Source: Trichuris trichiura
Lineage: Eukaryota > Nematoda > Enoplea > Trichinellida > Trichuridae
Assembly (NCBI GenBank): GCA_037903355.1
Contig: JBAJFE010000025.1
Coordinates: 496,001 to 560,000, forward strand
Reading direction: 5' to 3'
DNA length: 64,000 bases
The translations under genes and the position numbers were made by a program. The notes under the pieces were generated by a model. The model ran no database searches. It was not told the DNA's origin and saw only the letters and a program-made list of their open reading frames with translations. Shown here in pieces: positions 23,201 to 35,200 of this stretch; the stretch's first letter is position 1, and each line of letters begins with the position of its first letter.

Positions 23201-26200
23201 ACTAATGTTGACTCATAAAGTCCAAGCAATTCCGCAACGTATTCGGCCGACGTAAAGTCCAGAGGAACGTGGGGAGGCGTTAAAGCTCTTTTACGGTAAA
23301 GAGGTTTAGCAGCGTCAACTATTCCTCATTGAACAACGCTTCGAAGTAACCTATATGGGCAAAACAACGGCGGTCAAAAGGAATCGTGAAAACAATTTCC
23401 TTTCAGCTGTCCAGATTGCGGATGCATTTGGCCGATGCCGAAGTTGGCCGCGGGTGGCCAATTGGAATTTTCATTTCCAGTTCACCCTGGAAGCTTTTGC
23501 TATTAGTTTCCAAGGCCGCCGTAGTACGGTTGTCTTCGCTCAGGCGGAAGAAGAAAAGTTTTTAGCTCATAAAGAGCCGCAATGCTCGGTCAGCAGACAA
23601 GGTCGTACGGCGATGATTCAACCGAACGGCAGGTTTAGCACAAACAATTGGCGCCCTAACCAACCAAGAACACCGATTTCTCAACTGCTTAACAGTTGCT
23701 TCACCTTTTAAATATCAACGACTCATCGTAATGCGATAACTTACATTTATAAATAATGGAGGGAAGACGAATGCAAAACAGGAAGTTAAAAGTGGTACGC
23801 CACGATTGAAATAAAAATATTATGCGTTAAATATGTTGAGCCAAAAAAATTAATCATAACATTATACCTGACGGAATAGCATCGTATGACGATGATTGAT
23901 CAAACGGGTCATCTTCGTTAGTAAGCTTGCTCATAGTATCGAAGCTCGACGAGAGAGCAGCAGCTGAACACGGCTGGGTGGTAGCGGGAACGACGACTCC
24001 AGAAGGGAACAAGTCGTCCCGCTCAGTTGTTCTTCTGTCGGCAAAGTCTGAGAAAAAAACAACTGTATAATAAGCGAGCCGAATAGAAGACATGAACGCG
24101 GCAACTTATCGTTGCTTCTTGCCCGGCGCGCGGTCTCTTTATTTTTTTCTCCGCTAAAGGTTACGGCAACATATGGACGCCATCGATGTTGAAAGTAGAG
24201 CCAAGTAAGATAGAGACGAATAAATTATAACTGGACAGCCCCCGAGAATCGGCTATCTTGACGACTGCCGAGACGTATGTTATTTTGCAAATGAGCCACG
24301 TAGAAACATACAAAATGTATTGTAACAAAAAGTGCGCATTATACGTCGTCTGCATCAGCTATGGCAAATTACCATTGAACGTCGAGCAGGTGGCACCGCC
24401 CGAGTGCGATTTTGCGCACTTTCACTTTCTGTCACTCGCACATTCTCCCGTTGCTTTCTACGCGTGCGTCTGAATGCCCATGCAAGTGGCGCGAAGCAGA
24501 AAAGTTACCAATGACTCACAACGACGCGAAGAAGTGTCGGACGTGTAGAAAAGAAAATTGAAGAAAAAATGGCGTCATTGCGAGTGACAGCTGTCGACTG
24601 AAGAGGGACGACTTGGTCGACCGGTAGGCAGACACCGTTGAAGGGTTGCCAAATGTCAACAATCTGTCCGACCCTTTATAGCTTTTCAGATGGGCAGCGA
24701 CTTGAAACAATGCAGTCGGGTCGGGGTTGACAGAACACAAATAAAAAGAATAAGCTGGACATCCGTTCTTTTAAATAGTGTCACGATCGCCCATGCTTGG
24801 CAGTATGTTCAAATAAACTGATCGACGACGTGTTGGCGGCGGCGACGGCGGCATTACGCCCGAAACATGCACCTCTATTTCCATAGACGGTTGGAAAGCA
24901 AATGAAAGGTGCACTGGTCGAACGCGCGACAAAGGTCATCGTCAGCTAGAAGAGCTATTGTGCCCGATGGTCAACTACAAAAGAATAGCACAAGCCGATA
25001 ACCTCGGTCAGCTGAGGTCACCGTTGAGCCCGTTCTGGGATAATGTCCTTGACATAGGCGCAGTGAAACCACCCTGAAGACTCATTAGCCCCGTTGGCAT
25101 ACTTAATTACAATCAGTTCCTCACGACTGGTCGTTGGCAAAGAACAATGGCCGGTAAAGTGTGGGAAAGTTCAACTAAGGCTGTTGTCTACATGCGTGGC
25201 GGTGCTGTTAAACGTGATCGAATTACTGGCTGATCCACTGGAGCGTACAGATATCTGGGCAAGGAGGTCGCCGTGGGTGCAAAGTGGACGGCCAGCTATT
25301 GTGCTGTGTGTAATAATTTTATGCGCTCCGTTGACTTGGAGCGCAAAACAGTGACAACTCGACGCCATTGCTGTTTTCCGACTCAACGTATCAGCCATCG
25401 GGAGGGAGCAGGACCTGAGGGTGCAATTGAGACGCTTTGAAAGTGGGCTGTAGAAGCAATGAGCGAAAAACAAAAAAAAATCTCCAGCCAAACGGCGTTC
25501 CTCGGCAAGTGGTTGACGCGTGAGGAGTCCAAGCACAAAGGAAAGACGAAAAAGAAGAAGAAGAAGAAGTCAAGGAAGAAACCTGTCCGCAATCTCTCAT
25601 CACCGCTGCACAGGAACTCCCAAACAACAACGTACAAGTCGGTGCCACCTACAGCGCTCAATCAGTGGACACCAGAAAGGGTCGATCAACATCGTCGTTG
25701 CGGTTTCAATTTTGAACTAATCATTGTCGCAAAACGTTGCTCAAAAAGAACAACATTCTAAAACTGGACAACAACAAAATACCGCATGCACAACAAATTA
25801 TCGCCTTTTTAATGAACAAATGTGGTCATGAGTAGCAGCAGCTAGTCCCTAGACGACAGCAGAATACAAGCAATGAGCTACGTGGAACCTCGTGGGAAGA
25901 GTGACGGCAGTTATGGCTGAGAAACAAGTCAATCGAGCATGTACCATTTGAAGAGTCAAAATAGCCACTACTTGGTGCAATAGCCTACCCGTATGATGGT
26001 TCCCCATTGGCCAACCCTTTTCACAACGTCAGTCGCAGACAGAGGACGTAAAATGCCAATTTAGACTATAGCGCCATCGTTGTCGAAGTAATGCAGATGC
26101 TATGCGCTCCGTTCTCATTCAAAAATATTCCTGCTTGCCGGCTGGTACGTACGGAACCGATATTGTTCAGCTGATTTGCCTTACTTTGACATAAACCTTT

Positions 26201-29200
26201 GTGATAGAAGCTGCTTATTCCAACGTTTGTATATGAAAAGCCCAGTTGGTTCAGCGTAGGCAATGCGCCGTCGCCGCGTAATCAGAACCCACGTTGTCGG
26301 CTGAAGCTTGAAGACGGTTCCTTGCGCGCGCCTGCAACGCCGGGCTTCGTCTCCTTCACCAAATACGATGATTCAGTAATCCATTCGTCGCAGCCGTAGT
26401 GAATACATTTGCGCTTTTCATTGTCATGGATCATTTTGAACGCCCCTACGGCCTTCTGCAATTGTGCAGGTCACGCAATGCGCTTAAATAGTAACGGCAT
26501 GAAAGAAGCGTATTTTTGGCCAGCCAACTTGAAAATGGATCTTCGTATGCTCAATTTAAAATCACTGATCATCGCTGGCAAACGCTGTTGGTGCGGCTGT
26601 TCGAATGTTATTACGAACAAATTTGCATCTATGGCAAACTTAAAAAGTCACCTCGAAAAAAGAACGAATACGCAATTGCGGAGCTTATGGAAATTCTTGT
26701 ATTTGCTGGCTGGAATCGTCGAATCGCGCGCAAAGTGAAATGCCCTAACCGATGAGCGCTGAAAATGGTGTTGGCATTTCACGGCAGCAATAAGCACTGT
26801 CAACTTTTCACCTCCAATGGACAAGGTGTGAACGCTTGAATATCTCATCAATACAAATCGATCCATACTGATAGCATCCGAATGTTTTATTTATCAAAAC
26901 TCACCTTAATCATTTTTTACAATGTTAACCTGCTCGTAAAGCGCTTCCAAAACATCAAGTCAAGAAGATTGAACTGGTTGATAGTATCAAGTGTCAGTGT
27001 GGGGTAGATGTAAACGCGCAGATTAGTGCTTAACCATTTCTGTCGAATACTCTCATGCAGCCAGCCGTTCGAGCGAAACTCAAATGTAGTTCGCTACATT
27101 TGCGACAAATTTTTTTTACTGTCTGCCTTGAATCAGTGAATCGTAAGCATGTGGACGGTTAGGTATTCCATGCAAAAAATGTGAAATCGCATTCCCAACA
27201 GTTTACGTAACATCTCGGGTAATGCATTAAATGCAAGTAAACTTGGAAAAGTTTTTTTCAACTAGTCACTCCTTGGCGACCTCAGTGCACGTCAAGGATA
27301 CTCTAGAACCGCTGTGACGAACTGGCAACAAGCCTCACTAACTTAGAAGAACTGGCAGAAAGACTCCAATTATCCTTCCAACTTTTGACTTTGGCTAAAA
27401 ATGAGGAAATTTTTTTTAACTTCGATGTTCAAACAGCTTTGTCAACAAGCCGAAAATCCAAGTGCCCAATTACTGACGAATAGTTCAACGAAAGCCTTCA
27501 GTTGCGACATAGTGCAAAGAGTGCTCACTTTAGGGGGGTTTATGTAAACATAGAAGACGAGTCAATTTTCGTCAGTCGTTGATTCATTCCAACCAACGCT
27601 TCTCTTAGCCGAACTGCTGACAAAACTGAAACGCAACCAGTAAGGACGAATAAATCTTGCCAAGTTGGGTACCTATAACCTTTTGCCTATTGCTGTAAGC
27701 CATTTCGCTGAGGTTTAAGACAGAACATTTTTCCAGTGATTAAAAATGACATTTTCTATTATATACAGAACGATCCTTCTAGGCTAAGCTTTTGCACTGA
27801 ACCGGTGCTTCGCCGCACTTGCAACGGCGCGAACTTGTTTCGCTATTTTTACAAATGTTCAATGGTCGTTGTTAAGCCCTGTGCAGTAGGTCTGCAATCG
27901 TTAGAACGAAAAATCTGTTCTAATAAGCCAACTCGATTATCGAACGGAAACAGCTAATGAAGTGACTGCTCTAAATAACGAAAAACAGAGACGAAGAAGT
28001 GTAGCCAACCCGGGAAATAGACGGAAGTTCGAACAACTTATGGAACACTTAAGATGATCCGAAATAGATAGGCATTCAGTCAGATTATTAAAGAGGACTG
28101 CTCACCTTCGACGTATAAACAGGGGGTACATGCAGTCAATGGAATAGAGTTGATTCGAACTCCGCGAATGCTGGAAATGACGCATTCAAACGTTGACAGC
28201 AGCAACGTGAACAGAAAAGCAGTTAGTCTATTGTTTCACCTCATTGCGACAAACACCGATAGAACGCCGTGCTCCCACGAGATAATCCAACACTGCGACC
28301 GTTAAAACTGCCTTTGCCTCGCATACTCCCTAAAAGGATTGATAAGGGCAACGTAGCACAGGCTGCGTCGCAGCTGTCGGCTGAAGAGGCGGACTGCCAA
28401 TTGCATCATCCAGAAAAACGTGCAATTATCTAATGAACACTCGCAGTTAGGCAGTGAAAATCTCTTTTAGCAAAAGAAAGTAAATTTTGGCACTCTGTCA
28501 TTTTAGTCCGTTGACTTTGCGTTCACCCACTTTGAATGACGCTAAATATTATGAACTAACCAATGCACGGAGGATCTTGTTGGATAAGGCTGGTTCTGTC
28601 TTTATCCGTTCACGAGTGCATACTTGATCCACGTATGCAGATCTATCAGAACTATGTTCAAAGGCTAACTAGACCAATGGTACGGTGTGCTGTTCCCAAG
28701 GGCACCGTTATTTTGCAGCTGCGCAACTGAACTGATAGCACAGAGGAGTTATAAGCGTTGCGGCATATAAGCAAAGACCTAAATGATTTCACGTGCCAGT
28801 GTCCTTCACCTCACGTAACGCAAGTTAGTTTGCGCCATCACTAAAACCTGTCCGCTAGTAGCTTGCATGGTTCTCCGCTGTTTCAAAATGTCCACTTTCT
28901 TCGGAACACGGTAATTTCTAATTCTCGAGGGTAAAATCGAGGTCATCAAAACAAGCGCCGCGGGAGGATGACCACCATCAGTGGCACAGTGCTTAACCGA
29001 CTCTTGGGATTTTGAACAATGAAAAAAGGCTTCATGCCACGGGTGGTTTAACCTAGCGTAAGCGAGGTTTGGAATAATTCTACTTCAACAAAAAGAACGA
29101 AAAAGAATTTTGAAGCAGCCAATGCTCATAGCTTTTGACCTTCGATTTGACAAACCACCGCTAGTTCAGTACATTAGTGCTAGGCAGCAATATTTCGAAA

Positions 29201-32200
29201 AGAACGTCAGTCCATTCTATTTCACCGGTTTACAAAAACGTTTACCAAAGTGGATACCCAGCAGACATAAATGCATAAAGCAGTGGGGAGCGATTCAATT
29301 TCAGGTGAGACCGAACTTGGAAGTTGGCGAGTTGGGCATAAAAAGATAAATCACTCTAGTAGCATGGGCCTGCAACGTTTAAAGAAGTATCATAAACGTG
29401 CACTGAACTTTACATATTCAGCTATGCTATCATAGAAGCAGCGGTAGCAATGAAAGGCACTTCAAGCTGTTCTGCTGAGCTTCCAGACTACTTGCTGATG
29501 CAACCCATGAATGAAAAAATTAAAACGGTTTTTAATCGGTCTGAACAAAGTTTCTTGCTTAACCTGAACAAGCTTAGTCGTAACGTTAGTAAAGCGTAAA
29601 AAATAAGCGAATTTCTTGAATTCGTGCGTGGTAGCGCCCTTGAAGGTCGTGTAGACATGAATGTGAAGGAGATCCCCTCAGTAGAGAACTGTGCCTTAGT
29701 GCAACACATTTTCCTGAATTAGTAGTACACTCAGCTTTTTTCCATTTTCAAGTATTAACTACAACAATGAAGCGTTTCGTCGTGATGACGAAATCCCAGT
29801 GGTTAAACAGCACGTCGAAAACGAGAATAACAAGTGAGAGAATGAAATGCAGTAAATCGTGCTGAGACGGGCACATTTCTTTTACTTCAGATAGTTCCTA
29901 TCAGCAGCAAACAGTTTTTAGGTTTTCAATTCAAAGACTGAGCATATTTCAGTAAAGGGTGCCATCCCATGTTAAGTAGGAAGAAACAAGGACAGTAAAA
30001 TGCTGCTTAGCAAAGTATTCTTTACAAGTAACTTTATCAATTCATCTTCATTTCGTCCATTACCAATGAAATGGCCAAACAATATCGAACATGTGTTTTT
30101 AAAAAGGTAATTTATTTGGTAATTCAAAGTAAACTACTACATTTGTCTAGTTACTTCGTGAATCATAATAAGTAAATGCTGCAGGTAATTCTGCGAATTA
30201 TTACTGTTAGATTAGTATTACTCGTTAAGCAATCGCTAAAGATCATAGGTAACATCAGTTCCGTACATTCAGTTTGCTAAGCAACAATGTTCATTTTTTT
30301 TCAATGTAAATAACCGAGTTGAGTGTTGTTTACATTTGTCTGATCACTACGGGTGGCTTCATTTTCTCTGCCATTGACGATATTCGATAAGTAAACTGCT
30401 AAAGACTAAAAAATTATACGGTTCAGTGATTATAGTATACACACATGTTCAATAGCTTCTGATACGAAAAGATCCCGCCAAAATTTAAAATCAGTTAGCT
30501 TGAAAAGGCTAAATTAATTACCGTAGCAAAAGCAGCAAAACAATGCCGGCGTTCATCAGTCACTCGAGCTATTACAGGAAAGTGGTTTGTTCGAAGATGT
30601 AGCAAAGAAACAGTGATCACTGAACGTTGACTCACCTAGTAGGTTTTTGATTCATCAGTCGGTCATTTCGTGACCTTCCCGAGTTCATCATCGCTTAGAA
30701 AATGTTATATTCAGCATGGAAAAATTGATGTGTAATTTTTTAAAACTTTCCCAACGAGTTTCCAAACAACCCCTGGCTAACGTTGACGCGAAGTAAGAAG
30801 CTTTCAGCAGACCTGTTCCTTGCTGATAGTTTGAACTTCAAAAATGTGCTTTCGCACTTTTTTTGAGTTACCATCAAGTGCTTGACCACCCAAAATCAAA
30901 GAAGAACGCGTCAGCAAAGTAGTTGAGACAACAGCAAAATTTACAGGTGCATTGAGTAGTACGATTGGAAAGCGGATGCTCCGACGCAGTGAAATGTGAA
31001 ATTGCCTTTGCATTTTTGTTGCAAGACCGAAGGAGTACTACTTTTCAAGGGAGCAGAAGTTTGAAGCGTTACTATTAATTTTGCCAAAAATATCAAGGTC
31101 GTCCAGACAAGATTTGCCGAATGGCAAACAGTGGAAGTGCAACTACGGTCGCAGCTAGGCGCTTTTGTTCAAAGCAATACTGTCCAAGGTGAGTGAGTGA
31201 TACCCATTGAAAAAAAATGTCTATTGTTGCAAATTTAACCGGTGTGTCTTCTGGTTGAGGCATAACATAAATTTCCAACAGCGTTGCATGTTAGACTATG
31301 ATAGTCAAAAGAGGCTTGAAATGTTCCAATTGCTCGATCAGAAATTCCAAAAGTTACGTGCCGTCTATTTGAGCGAGAAAAATTCGCCTTAGCGGTTCAG
31401 GGGAGCTTAATCTAATTCAGTTTGCCTGCAAGTGAAATAGTGAAAGGGAAATAAATAAAGTTTGAGCATTCACTATTTTGAGTGTACGTTCGTCCAATAA
31501 AAGAAACGGCTATCGCTAGCGGAAAATCACCTTGGAAAGTTTTCGACCTTACCTGGGTCGTCAATGTCACAGGTGATTCCACCAAGCATTTACTAAAATA
31601 GATGAAAAAAAGTTATGAAGTTGCGCAGGTTAACCAAGTCACTATCAGCTTTGCCATTCAACCTAACCAAGCTACATTTGTACAATCATGTTCTAGGAAA
31701 AATCTAATCTGATCACCGGTATGGGAATAGCAAGTCAATGGGAAGTTTGCTGATTCAAATGTAGCGTGGAAACAACGCGTCCATTCATTCGTATACGAGC
31801 GCTGTGTGTGGAACAGCAAAGGTGATAAACAAATTGAATGCAGGCAGCGTCGCTGCTTAACTTGGAGACAATTTGATTGCTCATTTCTGTGTGTGAGTGA
31901 GAGAGAGAAAGAAAGAAAGATGCGATCATTCCAACCTTATTCGAGCAGCCCTACTTAGCAAGAAGTTCCTATCCAAAGAGTAAATGTTTATCAAGTTGCG
32001 CGACAGTTTCAGAATGATACCAACGGGTGGTGGACGCTGCGCTGCAGAAAAATTAGAACCACGTCTCACAGAACCAGGCTCCCGCTGATGAGAAAAAAGA
32101 ATGCAAGACAAACAAAGCATCCATTCTGAATTTGCTCGCCTTCCATCTCACGTTATGAGACCAGTCTTTTCGAGCAGCCGCATTGATGCAGCAGAAATTA

Positions 32201-35200
32201 ATTTCAAACGGAAAACACGTGGCCTTTAATCGAACCGGACAGGTGCAACGTTACGGTGCCAAAACGCGATTGACTATTAGCCTAAGAAAAGTTATTACTT
32301 TTTTAAATGCGTGTCGAATAAAAGAAAGGCTGTTTGACCATCATTTCTTCACTGACAAAAAGAACAATCAGCATCAGATCGTAACTTTGAAAAGCCGTTT
32401 GCAGTGCATGCCTATTGAAAGCGAGCGTTTTAATTAAAGAAAACCCGTTCCGAAAGGTTACAGGGTTCCAGAAGAGAATGGACGTTAACAGCAGCACGCT
32501 ATCTGTTTTTGCAATGGCTCCCTGCCAGATCACTCAGACGGTTCATTTGAATAAATTGCACTTTGACACATGCAAGCCCATCTCTATCCATACGGAAGCA
32601 ATTAGCGTCTCCTATTGGCGAAAAGGACTTGTCTTACTCAGTTTTTACAACAGTTAAAATATGGAAATAAATTCACACGGGCAAGACATGACTTTCGGCT
32701 CGTCCTTTTGTACAAAGCTCATAAGAGCGAAGAACATCTGCGCTTCCTTTTCACAGCCGAAAAAGGGACATATTCATCGCCTTCGGCTAGAGGAATTGAA
32801 TGGCAACTTTTCAAAAGACAAGTTTAACAGAGGTGTCGTCGTCAGCTGACCTTACACCGGTTTCCAGAGAAATTACAAGCTGCTGCTGCTGTTACTAGTG
32901 CGCACACGCAACGGTGACGAACTTCTACCAACGCACTTCATGAGCTTAAGGCAGAAGATAGTTGAAGCCTTTTTCCCGCCCGGAGAGCCATCCACAGCTT
33001 GAACAAGAACGGAGAATGCCCGCTTGCTGAGGTTGCAATAAGTTACTCAGCGTCATCTTCCTGGCTAATCTTTCAGTCACCCACGATCAATCTTTATACT
33101 TGTTATGCATTTCCATAAGACTACTATTACTACTACTACTACTACCACCACTACTTCGGTACTAAGTATAGAAAGGGTTTATCTAAAAGAGTATTACTTA
33201 AGTCCCTCTTTAGCCTGAAGAGAAAAAAAAACGAATAATGTTACTGGATTAGTGCTCATGCAGCCAAGTAGCATCGCTCAAACAACAGGTCATAATTGGC
33301 GAAGAATTTGAGGTATTTCAGCTGCAGCTTTAAGCATTGCAGAACGTAGCATAGAAAAAATGAAGGAACGCGCACTTTCCGAAATTCCTTTGGACAATGT
33401 CGCGTTCACGGAAAATTAACGATCACATGGAAAAGTCACAAATCACGAGTCGACTTTTCTCCCTTCTCAAGAGGTGATCTCTCTTCACCTGATTTGCAGT
33501 GAGGTTAAAGTTTAAGCACGAATCACTTAATCCGCTTTTAGCAACGTCGAAATGCTTAACAATGAACAGTTACGCTTACCATTTTCAGAGGTTTCTTTGC
33601 TCAATGATGGCAGCTTGTCATCTCTTCCACATGGACGCTCTTCAATCCAGTCCGGCATAGCGGAGTTGTCTTGGTCAGACAACTTTGCACCTACGCAAGC
33701 TGAGTTAATCTCCATTGAAGCCAAGATTTCGTTAACCGCTTCTGCGTGGTCGACCGACAGGAGATGTCCTGAAACCAAAAAATGCATTTTTTTGCTTTCT
33801 GGTTTTCACGCACATTAAGTTGAGCAAAGCAGAGTATAAGACTGTCGCACGAAGAATACTAACGTTTTGCTCCTATCGGTGAGGTCGCTTCCAAAAAGGG
33901 GTGTCCAAACTTTTGCCCTATCGGCTGCATTATTATTTGACACTTCGCTGATGCTAATTTGAAAATACCAAAATGCTCGGCCGGCTGTTAATATTTATCG
34001 GGCAAAACTCTTCTCTAGTTTATGTGTGCCGACTGAGCGCCGTCTTAGCTGAGGATGGTGCACCAGTACAAATTTCATTAACTAAAAGTCTCATAGTAGA
34101 TCTTCAGATTCACGGGTTTGGCCTGTTGGATGTATCTGTAAGTAAACTTCAAAATGCCCTATCAACGGATGGATGAGCAAATTGTAAGAGAAAATACAGA
34201 ACAATTTGTATACCGTGTACAAATTGTTCTGTATTTTCTCTTACAATTTGCTCATCCATCCGTTGGTAGGGCCTTTTGAAGTTTACTTACAGATACATCC
34301 AACGGGCCAGACCCGTGAATCTGAAGATCTACTATGAAACTATTCAAGCCTGTTAAAAGACATCCTGTCTTTCGAAACTAAAAGTCGCTTAAAAGCAATT
34401 CAAATCTACGCCAATGAAATCGAAGCTAACGCTACAACCATCCTTTCCAAAATATGTAAAGGATAAGAGAATGAAGAAACTTTACGCAGTATATACGAGC
34501 CCGTTTGCTGCTGGGGCTAATAAAAGCAGCAAACATTGATACACCAATGCACAAAATAACTCTAGGTAATATGAAGAAACTGCTTGGCAAAAGACAGCTT
34601 TGTCACCACTGATGTTCTTAAATGGCAGCAACCGTTCGTGTGGCAGCTCTGACCGTTTCGTTAGCGGAGCAAAGGGAGCGGTTTGGACAGTTGGCCATTT
34701 AAACTGATGGCATGTCCCTTCCTATTTGCAGGTAATCACTAAAGGATGATTAACACAGCAGACGCAACGTAGAACGAGCGCTTGGAGTGTCAACGCAATG
34801 ATCAAAGAAAGCTGCCGCTCCAAGCAGCTTGCCTACGTTATTAAACGATAACGGGCCGACACTTAGGCATAGGCAAACTGTGGGCAGAGGGTAAAATTCA
34901 TGCACATCTGTGCATTTACGAACCAGCGCGCTGTATTACCGCTCACTGCCAGCTATTCCAAACTTAAAATATATCCAACCGTAAAAAGATGACTATTGCA
35001 GTTCACTAGCAAATTGATTACGGCGAAAGACATATGAATGAAAAAGTTGTTCATTACCAAACATTCGTTTTCTTTCCGTGGTAGCGAAACGGCATAAAAC
35101 GCAATAGAGGGCGCGTTGATCGCGGTTTCGCAGGTCACTTGTGGAATCAGGCGCATTAGTTTTGTCGGCTTGCGAAGACTGTGGACCGTTACGAACCTTT

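Larger units (their letters stand above)
24048..33579 (-). other. zfh-2 intron 5 (9532 bases)
   Basis: The largest intron. About 24.1-26.4 kb is less AT-rich than the rest and carries two of three copies of the short motif described under findings (the third is near 28.4 kb). Simple repeats lie at 25541-25582, 31891-31920 and 33121-33155. No nested gene is supported. Confidence 0.8.

Noticed and set aside
23355..23711. 118-codon plus-strand open frame in zfh-2 intron 6
   Set aside because: No recognisable domain; length is within what chance gives in a less AT-rich stretch.
25459..25761. Lysine-rich plus-strand open frame
   Set aside because: Produced by an AAG simple repeat; no domain and no conserved block.
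26409..26755. Two overlapping plus-strand open frames (109 and 79 codons) in zfh-2 intron 5
   Set aside because: One has a CWCGCSN stretch and the other a helix-like pattern, but neither matches a known domain and no splice-linked continuation was found.
28130..28180. GTTCGAATC on the minus strand as a possible tRNA B box
   Set aside because: No matching A box or cloverleaf arms at the right distance.
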